Below are positions 9,408 to 18,588 of a stretch of 64,000 bases of DNA, piece by piece. Numbering within the stretch: position 1 is the stretch's first letter; every line of letters begins with the position of its first letter. The stretch spans positions 27,096-91,095 of the forward strand of contig JAGVNJ010000009.1 of the NCBI GenBank assembly GCA_020053305.1, read 5' to 3'. This stretch comes from Candidatus Edwardsiibacteriota bacterium (GTDB taxonomy: Bacteria; Edwardsbacteria; AC1; EtOH8). The notes under the pieces were generated by a model, which worked only from the letters and a program-made list of their open reading frames with translations, was not told where the DNA came from and searched no databases. Both the position numbers and the translations under genes were made by a program.

Positions 9408-10796
9408 CTACAATTCCAGCTTTTGCTCGAGGTCGGGCACCAGAACTTCGCGCCCCGCTTCTTTAAAAGCCTGGGCTAAACTCTGGCTTTGGGCCTCCTC
9501 ACCATGGATCAGGAGGATCTTGCCCGCCCCGTCCTTCATGTTGTCGGCAAAATTAATCAGATCGTTACGGTCGGCGTGGGCGGAAAAACCGTTCAGCACC
9601 TTTATCTCGGCCCTGACATCCTGCTCTTCGCCGAATATTTTTACTGACGGGGACTTGTCCACCAGCCGCTTTCCCAAAGTGCCCTGGGCCTGGAAACCCA
9701 CTATCAAAACCATATTCCGAGAGTCCCCCAGGGAATTCCTCAGATGATGCAACACCCGCCCTCCTTCGCACATGCCGGAGGCGGAGATGATGATGCAGGG
9801 GGTGTTGGAGTGGTTGAGTTTTTTCGAATCCTCCGACGTCATGACGTAGGTCAGACGGCCAAAACCAAAAGGATCATGATGATTTTCTATCTGTATCCGC
9901 GTTTCTTTATCGAAACATTCGGGATGCATCTTGAATATATTGGTTACGTTTATTGACAGGGGGCTGTCCACGTAAATGGGTACGGCCGGCAGCTTCTCCG
10001 CCTCAAACATGCCGTGCAGTTCATAGACGATCTCCTGGGTGCGCCCCACCGAAAAGGCCGGGATGATAAGCTTGCCTTTGCGGTTATGTACCTGCTTGAC
10101 GATCTCCTGAAGTTTCCGGCTGGTCTCCTCGATGGGGCCGTGAATCCTGTCTCCGTAAGTACTTTCCATCAAAAGATAGTCGGCTCCGGCGGGTTGATAG
10201 GGATCGCGGATGATAGGAAGGTGGTCACGGCCCAGGTCCCCGGTAAAAAAGAACTTTTTGCTTCGGCCGTTCTCGGTAAGCTCCAGATCCACCATGGCTG
10301 AGCCCAGGATATGACCGGCATCGTGAAATACAGCCTTTACCCCTGGCAGGGGATTGAAAACCCGCTCATATGACAGGCTGACAAAATAGTCCAGCGCCCT
10401 TTCGGCGTCGTCCATGGTATACAAAGGTTCTTTCAGCGGCAGTCCTTTGGCCGCCATTTTTTTGTTGACAAATTTTATATCGCTCTCCTGGATATGGGCC
10501 GAATCCCGGAGCATCAAGCCCAGCAGATCCCTGGTGGCCGAAGTCATATAGATGTCGCCCTTGAAGCCGTTCTTTACCAGGGTTGGAATATTCCCGCTGT
10601 GGTCCAGGTGGGCGTGGGACAGGATCATGGCATCAATGCCGGCAGGATCAAAAGGAAAATTTTTATTGAGATTGTCGCTCTCCTCCCTCCTCCCCTGATG
10701 GATCCCGCATTCCAAAAGCAGTTTTTTGCCCCCCACTTCTATCAGGTGCATGGACCCGGTAACCTTCTTGGCTGCTCCGTGAAAAGTGATGTTCAT
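9408..10796 (-). CDS. Beta-CASP metallo-beta-lactamase-fold RNase (YSH1/RNase J-like exonuclease)
   Basis: 462 aa from the ATG at 10796. The HxHxDH zinc motif appears as SHAHLDHSGNIP near residue 57-68, further metal ligands as FHDAGHILGSAM and FTGDLGRD, beta-CASP motifs as IIPAFSVGRTQEI and ISASGMCEGGRV, and the C-terminal RMMBL motif as LNGFSAHADRNDL. This is the arrangement of COG1236-type RNA/DNA endo-exonucleases related to CPSF73 and RNase J. The frame stays open 10 codons further upstream, but the ATG at 10796 overlaps the stop of the upstream lipoprotein gene as ATGA, and MNITFHGAAKKVTGSMHL is the usual family start. Likely role: RNA processing or decay in the cytoplasm. Translational coupling to a lipoprotein gene is unexpected. 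Confidence 0.93.
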   Translation of the reverse strand: MNITFHGAAKKVTGSMHLIEVGGKKLLLECGIHQGRREESDNLNKNFPFDPAGIDAMILSHAHLDHSGNIPTLVKNGFKGDIYMTSATRDLLGLMLRDSAHIQESDIKFVNKKMAAKGLPLKEPLYTMDDAERALDYFVSLSYERVFNPLPGVKAVFHDAGHILGSAMVDLELTENGRSKKFFFTGDLGRDHLPIIRDPYQPAGADYLLMESTYGDRIHGPIEETSRKLQEIVKQVHNRKGKLIIPAFSVGRTQEIVYELHGMFEAEKLPAVPIYVDSPLSINVTNIFKMHPECFDKETRIQIENHHDPFGFGRLTYVMTSEDSKKLNHSNTPCIIISASGMCEGGRVLHHLRNSLGDSRNMVLIVGFQAQGTLGKRLVDKSPSVKIFGEEQDVRAEIKVLNGFSAHADRNDLINFADNMKDGAGKILLIHGEEAQSQSLAQAFKEAGREVLVPDLEQKLEL

Positions 10797-11212
10797 TTTT
10801 GTTTGGCGGCTGTTGTGAATTTCCAAATAGGGCTAATTGTCTCAGCTCCGTGATTGTCTTGCGCTTTAATTTTCCAGCAATATAAAGTTCCGTTTTCAAG
10901 ATTGTTATACATTATACTTGTAGTTTCAACAATAGATGCCGAATCGATATTCAGGTTATTGCTGTTCGGCCATAAATAAATATGATATGTAAGAATATCG
11001 TCACTATTAGGGTCGGAGCATGTCCAATTGAAAACAATGTAATTCATCATACCGATAGCATTGTCTGCCGGATAAGGGTTTTTGGGAACATTCGGAGGAT
11101 AATTTTGACTCACAGGGTTTGGTATGACTCCAGTCGGCGATTCATCTGTAGAGCAACCCAACTCCAAAGCCATTAGCAAAAGGCATACTGAAAATAAATT
11201 AAGTACCTTCAT
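10793..11212 (-). CDS. Small lipoprotein with fibronectin-like domain
   Basis: 139 aa. Signal peptide with lipobox LELGC (Cys at residue 20), then a Pro/Asn-rich linker and one Ig/Fn3-like domain (PYPADNAIGMMNYIVFNWTC ... LENGTLYCWKIKAQDNHG ... WKFTT), the pattern often found in periplasmic or surface lipoproteins of the FCB group. It should be anchored to the outer membrane. Composition is more AT-rich than its neighbours. An AAGGAAT ribosome-binding site precedes the ATG. Its TGA overlaps the ATG of the RNase gene by 4 nt. Function unknown. Confidence 0.82.
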   Translation of the reverse strand: MKVLNLFSVCLLLMALELGCSTDESPTGVIPNPVSQNYPPNVPKNPYPADNAIGMMNYIVFNWTCSDPNSDDILTYHIYLWPNSNNLNIDSASIVETTSIMYNNLENGTLYCWKIKAQDNHGAETISPIWKFTTAAKQK

Positions 11213-11372
11213 ATTTCAATTCCTTAAAATAATGTTTATTTTTTAAAGTGCATTTTTATAAACCAAAACTCAACGGGCTATAAGGAAAAACTGGCGAAAC
11301 ATATAATGTTAACACAATACATTAAAAGGCCCCCGTTGTCAAGACAAAAAATGGGGTTATGCTTGTTACAGT

Positions 11373-11710
11373 TTAGGCTGCCATTAGGGTTGATTGCTTA
11401 AGGTCGTTGTAAACTGCCTCCGGGGTTTGCTAACCAAGGAACTGGTGGGGACGCCGTTGGTTGTGGAACACAAAGTAATTGCTGATGGACTGCCGGGCTA
11501 TCGGGACCGAGGCATACTTGCGGAGATAGACTTCCTCGTATTTAAGGGAACGTCATAATTTTTCGGCAAAACTGTTGTCCAATGTCCGAACCAGGCCATC
11601 CCTGTTGATCTTGAGGTTGTGCTCTTTCAAAATGTCGGTAAACTCGATTGAGGTAAACTGACAGCCCTGGTCGGTGTTGAACATATCCGGGGGGCCATAC
11701 TGTAAAAGCC
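11373..11710 (-). pseudogene. IS3-family transposase (OrfB) 3' remnant
   Basis: No open frame of useful length exists here, but one minus-strand frame reads as the C-terminal part of an IS3-family DDE transposase: FNTDQGCQFTS (second catalytic Asp), LDNSFAEKL, RSLKYEEVYL (catalytic Glu), FHNQRRPHQFLG and QTPEAVYNDL, ending at a TAA (11373-11375). Two in-frame stops interrupt it: TGA at 11553-11555 where the family has Trp before RSLKYEE, and TAG at 11430-11432 where it has Tyr after LG. The 5' part (first Asp and OrfA) is missing. It is a dead, truncated insertion sequence. Confidence 0.85.
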
Positions 11711-11769
11711 CTGGGCAAGTCGTTTAGACAGAAGCCGCTATCATATGTTTTATATATGATATTTGCCTC

Positions 11770-12282
11770 TTACAGCAGACTGAGTTCTCCCCGCTCCAGA
11801 CGCAGCAGCCTTTCTTTCCATCCCACTCCGGCCGAAAACCCTCCGGTGGAAAAATCCTGCATGATCACCCGGTGGCAGGGAATAATGACCGGCAGGGGAT
11901 TCAGGCCCAGCGCGCGGCCCACCGCTTTGAAGGCCTTGGGATGGTGGATCTGGTCGGCCAGCCACTTGTATGACCGCACCTGGCCGTAGGGTATCTGGCG
12001 GACCTTGTTCCATACTTCGCGCTCAAAGGGAGTGATTCCTCTTAAGTCCAGGGGGTAGCTAAAATCAATCGGGATCCCGGAAAAATACCCGGCTAGGTCA
12101 ACGTAAATATCTTCGAACCTGCCGGGGTTTTGGCTGAACTGGCATTGATGTCTGGTTTCCAGTTCTTTGAAATGAGACTCAAGATCATGTTCCCCCAGAA
12201 TCACAGAGAACAATCCGGCATCGGTGGAGGAAACAAAGACCATTCCCAGCGTCAGATCATATTGACAGTAATGTATTATCAT
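11770..12282 (-). CDS. ogt: Methylated-DNA--protein-cysteine methyltransferase
   Basis: 170 aa. Suicide repair enzyme that takes the alkyl group from O6-alkylguanine onto its own cysteine. The C-terminal DNA-binding domain is complete: TPFEREVWNKVRQIPYGQVRSY, the Arg-finger region AVGRALGLNPLP and the active-site IPCHRV with Cys136, followed by GGFSAGVGWKERLLRLE. The N-terminal domain is short and divergent. The ATG directly follows the uvrC stop (no gap), so the two are translated from one message. The IS3 remnant lies just downstream. Related Ada-C or MGMT names are equally applicable. Confidence 0.93.
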   Translation of the reverse strand: MIIHYCQYDLTLGMVFVSSTDAGLFSVILGEHDLESHFKELETRHQCQFSQNPGRFEDIYVDLAGYFSGIPIDFSYPLDLRGITPFEREVWNKVRQIPYGQVRSYKWLADQIHHPKAFKAVGRALGLNPLPVIIPCHRVIMQDFSTGGFSAGVGWKERLLRLERGELSLL

Positions 12283-14070
12283 CTATTCCTTTTCCAATTC
12301 CTGCAGTATCCTGGAGGCCATTGTTGCTCCGACAATCTCAGCCAGATCCTCCCGGCTGGCCGAGGAGATGCGTTTTACCGAGCCGAATTTTCTCAGCAGT
12401 CTGCCGGAGATGCCGGGGCCTACTCCCTTGATGGATACCAATCTGGTATTGCCGGTGCGCTTGGCCCGGAGCGCATGATGGTATCTCTGGGCGAAACGAT
12501 GTGCTTCATCCCGCAGTCGTTGCATCAAATGCAGGCCGGAGGAGTTCCGGGGAAGGCTGACAACGCTTCCGTCCTCAAGAAACAATTCTTCCATCCTTTT
12601 GGCCAGGCCGGCCATGGGGATATTATAGCCTTTTTCCCGCTTCGATTGCAAGGCGGAGTTAAGCTGGGGCAATCCACCGTCCACCAGGATCAGATCGGGC
12701 ATATCCATTTTGGCTTCCCTAACATGATCCAGGTAACGCCCCACGGTCTCTTTGATCATTGCGGTATCATTGGTCCCCTCGGTTCCGATCTTGAAATGCC
12801 GGTATCCCGCTTTATAGGGCCTGGCGTCCTTGAAGCAGACCGCCGAACCCACGCTGTCGGTCCCCGAGATGTTGGAGATGTCGAAAGCCGTCACCAGCCG
12901 GGGAAGTTTGTCCAGGCCCAGAGCCTGTTGAACCTCTATCAGGGGTTTGGCGGTTTTAGCATTCAATCTCTCCCTTCCCGCCACCAGCTCATCCATCTTG
13001 CTGGCAAGTTGCTTGTGGGCGAAGGATAGGAGTTTCTTTTCAACATTGTTAGACGGCAGTTTAAGCGAGACCCCAGTGCCCTTGAAATTAAGCAGCACCT
13101 CTTCCAGCAGATTGCTGCCTTCGGGCAGGATTTCCAAAATTATATTATCGGGGATGGTCAGGGAGATCAAATAATGCTGGGAGATGAACGACGACAACAG
13201 TTCGGGATCCCCGGATCCCAGGGGATCTTCTATGGCCCGGTCATACCTGGCCACCAGTCTCCCGCCCCGGAAAGAAAGCACTATGAAGACAATTTGTTTT
13301 TTCAGCCTGGCCAAAGCAATGAAGTCGGCGCACATCTCCCCCTTGAAAATTATTTTCTGCCCGGCTGTTACCCGTTCCAGGTTCTGCAGCTGATCCCTCC
13401 AGTGGGCCGCCTGCTCAAAATCTAGCTGTTTGGAGGCAGCGTCACGCAATACTTCAAGCTCATGCACCAGCTCCCGGTTTCGCCCGGAGATGTACTTCAC
13501 TATGGTATCTATCATCGTTCGGTATTCTTCGGGACTGATCTTGCCCTGGCAGGGAGCCAGACAGCGCCCTATCTGATGATTGAGACAGGGGCGGGAAGGT
13601 TTTTTGGCGGGGAGCTGCTGCCGGCAGGTTCGGACGGGAAATATCTGTTTGACCAAAGCCAGGGTATGCTTCAGGGCGGTGTTGTCGGTGTACGGCCCGA
13701 AAAGTCGAGAGCCGTCTTGGTTCAAGTTGCGGGTGGAGAATATTCTGGGGTACGGCTCGTTGGTAATCTTTATCCAGGGGAATTTCTTGTCATCCTTCAA
13801 AAGAATGTTGTACCGGGGCTGTCGTTTCTTCACCAGTTCAGCCTCAAGGATCAGGGCCTCCGGTTCGGAATCGGTGACGATATACTCGATGTCGACCGTA
13901 CTGGAGGTCAGCTTTTTCTCCTTGACGTCGCCGGTGCTGCGAAAATGCCCCAGCACCCGGTCCCGTATATTCTTGGCCTTGCCGATGTAGATGTCCCTTC
14001 CGGCCGAGTCCTTGAAGATATAGATCCCCGGCAGTTCCGGGAGAGTGTTTATATTATCCCGAGGTTTCAT
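12283..14070 (-). CDS. uvrC: Excinuclease ABC subunit C
   Basis: 595 aa, normal for UvrC. It makes both incisions in nucleotide excision repair with UvrA and UvrB. The order is canonical: GIY-YIG nuclease (GIYIFKDSAGRDIYIGKAKNI, residues ~15-35), Cys-rich zone (CLNHQIGRCLAPCQG), UVR/UvrB-binding motif near 205-230, RNase H-like C-nuclease (AFDISNISGTDSVGSAVCF and ILVDGG), and two HhH motifs at the end (IKGVGPGISGRLLRKFGS). Six nucleotides separate its ATG from the stop of the SRAP gene upstream, and ogt follows without a gap: a three-gene DNA repair unit. Confidence 0.97.
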   Translation of the reverse strand: MKPRDNINTLPELPGIYIFKDSAGRDIYIGKAKNIRDRVLGHFRSTGDVKEKKLTSSTVDIEYIVTDSEPEALILEAELVKKRQPRYNILLKDDKKFPWIKITNEPYPRIFSTRNLNQDGSRLFGPYTDNTALKHTLALVKQIFPVRTCRQQLPAKKPSRPCLNHQIGRCLAPCQGKISPEEYRTMIDTIVKYISGRNRELVHELEVLRDAASKQLDFEQAAHWRDQLQNLERVTAGQKIIFKGEMCADFIALARLKKQIVFIVLSFRGGRLVARYDRAIEDPLGSGDPELLSSFISQHYLISLTIPDNIILEILPEGSNLLEEVLLNFKGTGVSLKLPSNNVEKKLLSFAHKQLASKMDELVAGRERLNAKTAKPLIEVQQALGLDKLPRLVTAFDISNISGTDSVGSAVCFKDARPYKAGYRHFKIGTEGTNDTAMIKETVGRYLDHVREAKMDMPDLILVDGGLPQLNSALQSKREKGYNIPMAGLAKRMEELFLEDGSVVSLPRNSSGLHLMQRLRDEAHRFAQRYHHALRAKRTGNTRLVSIKGVGPGISGRLLRKFGSVKRISSASREDLAEIVGATMASRILQELEKE

Positions 14071-14076
14071 AAATTA

Positions 14077-14745
14077 CTAAACGGGTTGAATGCATTGGAT
14101 GGAATTGTTCCGGGGGGAATTGACCAGGCGGGCCACCTGATGGCAATCCATGGTCTCCGGGGGATACGGTCGGAGCAGGACCCCCATGGCTTTTTCGTCG
14201 AAAACATCGTTGTCCAACCAGAGATGGTAATCCTTCCGGGCGATTATGGCCGGCATCCGGTCATGCACCGGCTGCATCAGGGAGTTGGCCGCTGTGGTGA
14301 TGATGGTGCAGCTGTCAAGCGCCCCTCCGTCGGGGCCGCGCCATGATTCGAACAGTCCGGCCAGGCCCATGGGGACGGGATCCTTTAGGTGGAAATAATA
14401 GGGAACCTTCTGCCCGCCCCGGCCGCCCCACTCATAAAAACCGTCGGCTATGACCAGGCAGCGCTTTCTCTGAAAAGGCTTTTTAAAGCTGGGCTTCCCG
14501 CTCAGGGTCTCAGCCCGGGCGTTGATCATTTTGTACCCGGTCTTCTCATCCTTGGCCCAGGGCGGGATCAGGCCCCAGCGGAATGCCTTGACGGTCAGCC
14601 GGTCTCTTTTGACCACTGCCGCCACAGCGTTCCCCGGAGCAATATTATAACTGGGCTCCAGCAGAAAAGAGATATCGTTCAAGCCGATATCGAATTCCAG
14701 CGCTATCTCCTCCCCGCTGCTTTTCCTGACGAACCTGCCGCACAT
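14077..14745 (-). CDS. SOS response-associated peptidase (SRAP/HMCES, YedK family)
   Basis: 222 aa. SRAP proteins form a stable thiazolidine crosslink to abasic sites in single-stranded DNA through the N-terminal Cys. Visible family residues: Cys2 after Met removal (MCGRF), NIAPG (Asn), RWGLIPPWAK, INARAET (catalytic-region Asn/Arg), CLVIADGFYEW (Glu) and VHDRMPAI (catalytic His). Length and motif order are complete. It is the first gene of the run SRAP-uvrC-ogt, 4 nt after the TPR gene, and umuDC lies about 2 kb upstream, consistent with a damage-tolerance role. Confidence 0.95.
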   Translation of the reverse strand: MCGRFVRKSSGEEIALEFDIGLNDISFLLEPSYNIAPGNAVAAVVKRDRLTVKAFRWGLIPPWAKDEKTGYKMINARAETLSGKPSFKKPFQRKRCLVIADGFYEWGGRGGQKVPYYFHLKDPVPMGLAGLFESWRGPDGGALDSCTIITTAANSLMQPVHDRMPAIIARKDYHLWLDNDVFDEKAMGVLLRPYPPETMDCHQVARLVNSPRNNSIQCIQPV

Positions 14746-14749
14746 GATG

Positions 14750-16192
14750 TCACCCCGGCTCGCGTATTGACATCACTTCACCCTTGCTGAGGAAGCAGTT
14801 GCGGAGCGAATTGTCCGTCAGATGCTTGAGTATCTCATCAAGCAGTTGCCTGGCAATTTCCCGTTGCTCCCCGGCCCTGCCCGGTTCTCCCAGAGCCGTA
14901 AATATTTGATGCCCCAGGGAATGGACCTGCAGGGCGAATGACTTGTGTACAATCTCCGACAGCTCCGTCTTCAGGGTTATATATTCCTCCCGGGCCTCCG
15001 GCCACCTCCCCTGCCGCGCCAGGGCCCGCATCTTACCGTAAAGCAACAGGCATCGATCGTTTTTTCTCAATGCCCGGCCGTCACGGCACAAGTACCTGTC
15101 GATTAATTCAACGGCCTCGCCCGGCGGCCGAAGACATGACAACACCCGTAGACGGACCAGCTCCAGGCGGGCCGACAGTTCCGTTTCCTCAATCTCCCGA
15201 CCTATCTCCAAAGCGAGATCCAGATGCCTCTCCGCATCTCCGGGACAATCCATCAGAGAATAACAATGGGCCAAATAGCCGTTGGTGACGGCCTCGGTCG
15301 GCCGGTCATTGACCTCCCGGACAGCAGCGATTGACGCCCGGAGGTGTTCGATCCCTTTATGATAATCGGCCAGGTCAACGTACATTTGCCCCATCATTTC
15401 ATTCCCCAGCCCTACACTGATAAGGTCTTCCGCCTCTCTGCCCAGCTCCAAGCATCGGCGCGCCAAGGCAAAGGCTCGGTCGTAATCGCCCTGGTGCCAG
15501 TACATTTCCGAAACGTTCCCCGATACCACCGCACTGCCAAGCTTGTACCCGGCGCGATCGTAATGCTTGACGGCCGAGGCGTAGGCCTGAATGGTTTCCG
15601 CTGTCCGGTTCTGGCCCCTCAGGCAGATTCCCAGATTGTTGTAGGCGTCTCCCAGGATGTCGACCGAATTGAATCTCTCGTAGACTGTTATAGCCTGCCG
15701 CAGCAGGCTCTCGGCAGGCTGAAGCTGGTTGCCGTACACCAGGGTCAGACCCTTGTCCAGCCAGATGCCGGCCCGGGCCAGATCGCTGTCGGCATGCTTT
15801 TCTGCCTCCTGATAATACTGCAGGGCCTGGCGGGTCAGAGTCTTTTCGCGAGCTATCAAAGCCCGCCATTCGTAAGCCTGACGGATTATATTTTTATCGG
15901 TGTCAGCCTCGATCACTTCCAATAGCCTGTCGGCCAGTTCCTCGGCCTTATTCAGATCGCCGATAACGCTGAAATGCCTTACCTGCATTATTAAAAAATC
16001 GATTTGGTGATCGTTCCGGTCAATCCGCAGAAGCAGTTTCCCCAGGGTTTCAAGCAGTTCCCGTTCCTGCACCCGCTCCGCCAGCAGATTTATTATGTTC
16101 AACTTCTGGCTGTAAAGGTACCAGAGCTTCTCCATCCACTGCGCGGCTGTGATTTCCCCGTCTGACGCATATTTATAATTTTGCTTAGCCAT
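14750..16192 (-). CDS. Tetratricopeptide-repeat protein
   Basis: About 480 aa of helical repeats without signal peptide or membrane helix. Multiple TPR/Kinesin-light-chain-like units are visible (ALQYYQEAEKHADSDLARAG, GDAYNNLGICLRGQNRTAET, SVGLGNEMMGQMYVDLADYH, TEAVTNGYLAHCYSLMDCPG). Such proteins act as protein-binding scaffolds; no output domain is attached. I prefer the ATG at 16192 (MAKQNYKYAS); a TTG at 16201 in the same frame would overlap the stop of the upstream lipoprotein gene. It sits between a lipoprotein and SRAP-uvrC-ogt in one directional string, but a link to repair is not shown. Confidence 0.85.
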   Translation of the reverse strand: MAKQNYKYASDGEITAAQWMEKLWYLYSQKLNIINLLAERVQERELLETLGKLLLRIDRNDHQIDFLIMQVRHFSVIGDLNKAEELADRLLEVIEADTDKNIIRQAYEWRALIAREKTLTRQALQYYQEAEKHADSDLARAGIWLDKGLTLVYGNQLQPAESLLRQAITVYERFNSVDILGDAYNNLGICLRGQNRTAETIQAYASAVKHYDRAGYKLGSAVVSGNVSEMYWHQGDYDRAFALARRCLELGREAEDLISVGLGNEMMGQMYVDLADYHKGIEHLRASIAAVREVNDRPTEAVTNGYLAHCYSLMDCPGDAERHLDLALEIGREIEETELSARLELVRLRVLSCLRPPGEAVELIDRYLCRDGRALRKNDRCLLLYGKMRALARQGRWPEAREEYITLKTELSEIVHKSFALQVHSLGHQIFTALGEPGRAGEQREIARQLLDEILKHLTDNSLRNCFLSKGEVMSIREPG

Positions 16193-16197
16193 AAATT

Positions 16198-16836
16198 TCA
16201 ACGGTACAGCTTCCCCCGATACTTAATTTCCTCAATATACATCACTTCGCAGGAGCCGTCCCCGGCGTCCTCCCGGCTCAGGGATGAGTTCCACCAGAAA
16301 TTGCTCTCTCCTTTAACGGCATCCACATAGACCAGAAAACCGTAGGCTTCGATAGTGTCCCAGGCCGAGATGTTCCGCAGGGCCGCCCGGAGGTTATCGT
16401 TGGCCGGGATGGCGTGGACGTTAGCCGAATAACGGGCAATGAAGGTATTGTCAAAGGGGAATTCCTCGTCATAACGCCAGTAATACCAGCGGTTGCTTTG
16501 CGACCAGCGCACTTTTTTATACAAGCCGGTGGTGGTCATCTTGCCCCAGGCCACCGCCAGGTCGCAGGGGGCTATGGTCGAGTTCCAATCCGAGCCGTAA
16601 TTTTTTCTGCTCAACACCAAGCCTTTTAAAATATATTCGGCCTTTGGTTTTATAGTTATGTCGTAGTCATTGGCCGAAATTTTGATCGGGTTCTGATCCT
16701 CCAGTGGCAGCTGCACCGGATCGTCCCGAATATCGATCGTTTCGCTGTCGACGGTCCCTTCCGGCGGAGTCCCGCAGGATTGCAGCAATATCAGGCAAAA
16801 TATGATCATCAGGATAACCGTGGCGTTTCGGGACAT
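16198..16836 (-). CDS. Lipoprotein of unknown function
   Basis: 212 aa with signal peptide and lipobox LLQSC (Cys at residue 21). The mature part has no repeats; it is rich in Trp and Tyr (SNRWYYWRYDEEFPFDN) and contains IKPKAEYILKGLVLSRKNYG followed by APCDLAVAWGKM. I have a loose memory of similar small conserved proteins encoded near phage or mobile genes, but cannot name a family. Two Cys residues besides the lipid anchor could form a disulfide. Located downstream of umuC on the same strand with a 26-nt gap, so it might be the third gene of the umuDC transcript. Confidence 0.8.
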   Translation of the reverse strand: MSRNATVILMIIFCLILLQSCGTPPEGTVDSETIDIRDDPVQLPLEDQNPIKISANDYDITIKPKAEYILKGLVLSRKNYGSDWNSTIAPCDLAVAWGKMTTTGLYKKVRWSQSNRWYYWRYDEEFPFDNTFIARYSANVHAIPANDNLRAALRNISAWDTIEAYGFLVYVDAVKGESNFWWNSSLSREDAGDGSCEVMYIEEIKYRGKLYR

Positions 16837-16862
16837 ATTTTTATCGCTCCTTTTTTAGATTC

Positions 16863-18131
16863 TCAGGCTTTGGCCACCGGCAGGTCGGCCCAGCTGGTGG
16901 TGTACCTGGGTGACAGCTTCAGCTGGCGCATTTTCCATGGCTTGTCCACCCCCTGGGCAGCATAGAACACCGTGTTGCGACCCTGCGAAAGATTGATCTT
17001 ATCAACCGCCTGCATGATGGCCTGTTTTTGCCGATGCTTTTTTTGATCGCTTTCCAGGTCCAGCTGCACCTGGCTGTCTGGCACCAGCCCGCTGAGCATG
17101 ACCCCGGCCCGTTTGTAATTGTAGCCCGTTTTGAAGATTTTCTCCAGAGCCCGGCCGGCATATTTTATCAGCACGGGGGTGTGGCCGGTGGCGGTGGGCA
17201 ATCCGACGGTCACGAAATTCCGGTATTGCGATTCATCGCGAAAACTGCTGGTTTCGATAAAGACATGCACGAAGGCTGCCGCCGACCGCTGCCTCCTGAC
17301 CTTTTCGGCAGAGGCCGCAGTGAACTCCGCCACTGCCTGGCTTAACTGGGTCCTGTCCCTGATGAGCTGGCCGAAGGACCTCGAAGTAAGAACGGCTTTC
17401 TTGGGTCTGGCAAAATGTTCCAGCCGGATGCAAGTCGTCCCCCGCAGCTCGGTGACGGTCCGCAATCCCGTCACGGTCATATTCTTTTTTATCCAGGCGT
17501 CGGGCCTGGTGGCCAGCTGCAATGCGTTATGGATGCCGTGCCGGTTGAGAAGTTTGGCGTACCGGAACCCCACCCCCCAGATATCCCCGACCTCCAGCTG
17601 CTCCAGGTAATCATCCACAGCAGGGTTCAGGGACAGATCCAGAATGCCGTCGCATTCGGGGATTCTCTTGGCGAACCTGTTGGCGGCCTTGGCCAGGGTC
17701 TTGGTCAAGCCCAGACCGATCGACACCGGTATCCCGGTCCATTTACGGACGGTGCGGCGGATCTCCCGGGCGCAGCTTTCCAGGTCGCCTGTCGTGCCGG
17801 ACAGGGTCAGGAAGGCCTCGTCTATGGAATATATCTCCATCTGGGGTGAGAACTGTTTCAGGGTCTCCATCACCCGGTTGGACATATCGCCGTACAAGGT
17901 GAAATTGGCAGAAAAAACCTGGATGTTGTGCCGATCGATCAAGTCCTGCTGTTCAAAAAAAGGCTCGCCCATCCTGATGCCGGCGGCCTTGGCCTCGTTG
18001 GAGCGGGCGATGATGCAGCCGTCGTTATTGGAGAGCACCACCACCGGGAGCTTGGCCAGCCGGGGATCGAAGACCCTCTCGCAGGAGGCATAGAAATTGT
18101 TGCAGTCCACCAGGGCAAAGACCGTATCCAT
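16863..18131 (-). CDS. umuC: Y-family DNA polymerase V catalytic subunit
   Basis: 422 aa, the normal UmuC length. Error-prone translesion polymerase working with UmuD'. Palm-domain metal ligands are present: FALVDCNNFYASCERVFDP (first Asp) and YSIDEAFLTL (Asp-Glu pair). The HhH/thumb (WGVGFRYAKLLNRHGI) and little-finger region (SRSFGQLIRDRTQLSQAVAEF) follow, and the C-terminal DUF4113-type tail ends with SPRYTTSWADLPVAKA, typical of UmuC rather than DinB. It lies 7 nt after umuD and is cotranscribed. Expected to be damage-inducible, but no known SOS box was found by eye. Confidence 0.97.
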   Translation of the reverse strand: MDTVFALVDCNNFYASCERVFDPRLAKLPVVVLSNNDGCIIARSNEAKAAGIRMGEPFFEQQDLIDRHNIQVFSANFTLYGDMSNRVMETLKQFSPQMEIYSIDEAFLTLSGTTGDLESCAREIRRTVRKWTGIPVSIGLGLTKTLAKAANRFAKRIPECDGILDLSLNPAVDDYLEQLEVGDIWGVGFRYAKLLNRHGIHNALQLATRPDAWIKKNMTVTGLRTVTELRGTTCIRLEHFARPKKAVLTSRSFGQLIRDRTQLSQAVAEFTAASAEKVRRQRSAAAFVHVFIETSSFRDESQYRNFVTVGLPTATGHTPVLIKYAGRALEKIFKTGYNYKRAGVMLSGLVPDSQVQLDLESDQKKHRQKQAIMQAVDKINLSQGRNTVFYAAQGVDKPWKMRQLKLSPRYTTSWADLPVAKA

Positions 18132-18138
18132 AAAGAAC

Positions 18139-18588
18139 CTACACCGAATGGATCACGTGTATCACCACCCCCCAGATGTCGAAATCCATCTCCGGGGTGA
18201 CCTCCAGGTCCCGATATTCCGGGTTCTCGGCGGCCAGAAAGGTCCGGTCCTTTTTTCGGCGCAGGCGTTTGACCGTCAGCTCTCCGTTGACCGCCGCCAC
18301 CACGATCTTCCTGTCGATCGGCTCCAGGGACCGGTCCACTATCAAGACATCTCCGGAATGAATGCCCGCCTGGATCATGGAATTACCCTGGACCCTGACG
18401 AAAAATGTGGCCGCCGGATGCCGGATCAGGTGTTCGTTAAGGTCCAGCTTCTTGTCCAGAAAATCATCGGCCGGCGAGGGAAACCCTGCAGCGATGCTGG
18501 CCAGGTAGAGCGGCAATTTCAGCTTTCCCCCGGCCTGGAAACCGCATATTTTCATTTCCGAAGGGGATTGTTTGTTTTTTATCTTCAT
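18139..18588 (-). CDS. umuD: Translesion polymerase V autoproteolytic subunit
   Basis: About 149 aa from ATG 18588 (MKIKNKQ). UmuD is cut by RecA-filament-stimulated self-cleavage to give UmuD', the partner of UmuC. The cleavage site is AAG-FPSPADD, the catalytic Ser lies in VRVQGNSMIQAGI, and the general-base Lys in NGELTVKRL, as in LexA/UmuD S24 peptidases. Other in-frame starts exist at 18600 and 18654; a weak TAAAG precedes 18588, and family proteins usually have 20-30 residues before the cleavage site. It is the first gene of umuD-umuC and diverges from tldD. Confidence 0.93.
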   Translation of the reverse strand: MKIKNKQSPSEMKICGFQAGGKLKLPLYLASIAAGFPSPADDFLDKKLDLNEHLIRHPAATFFVRVQGNSMIQAGIHSGDVLIVDRSLEPIDRKIVVAAVNGELTVKRLRRKKDRTFLAAENPEYRDLEVTPEMDFDIWGVVIHVIHSV

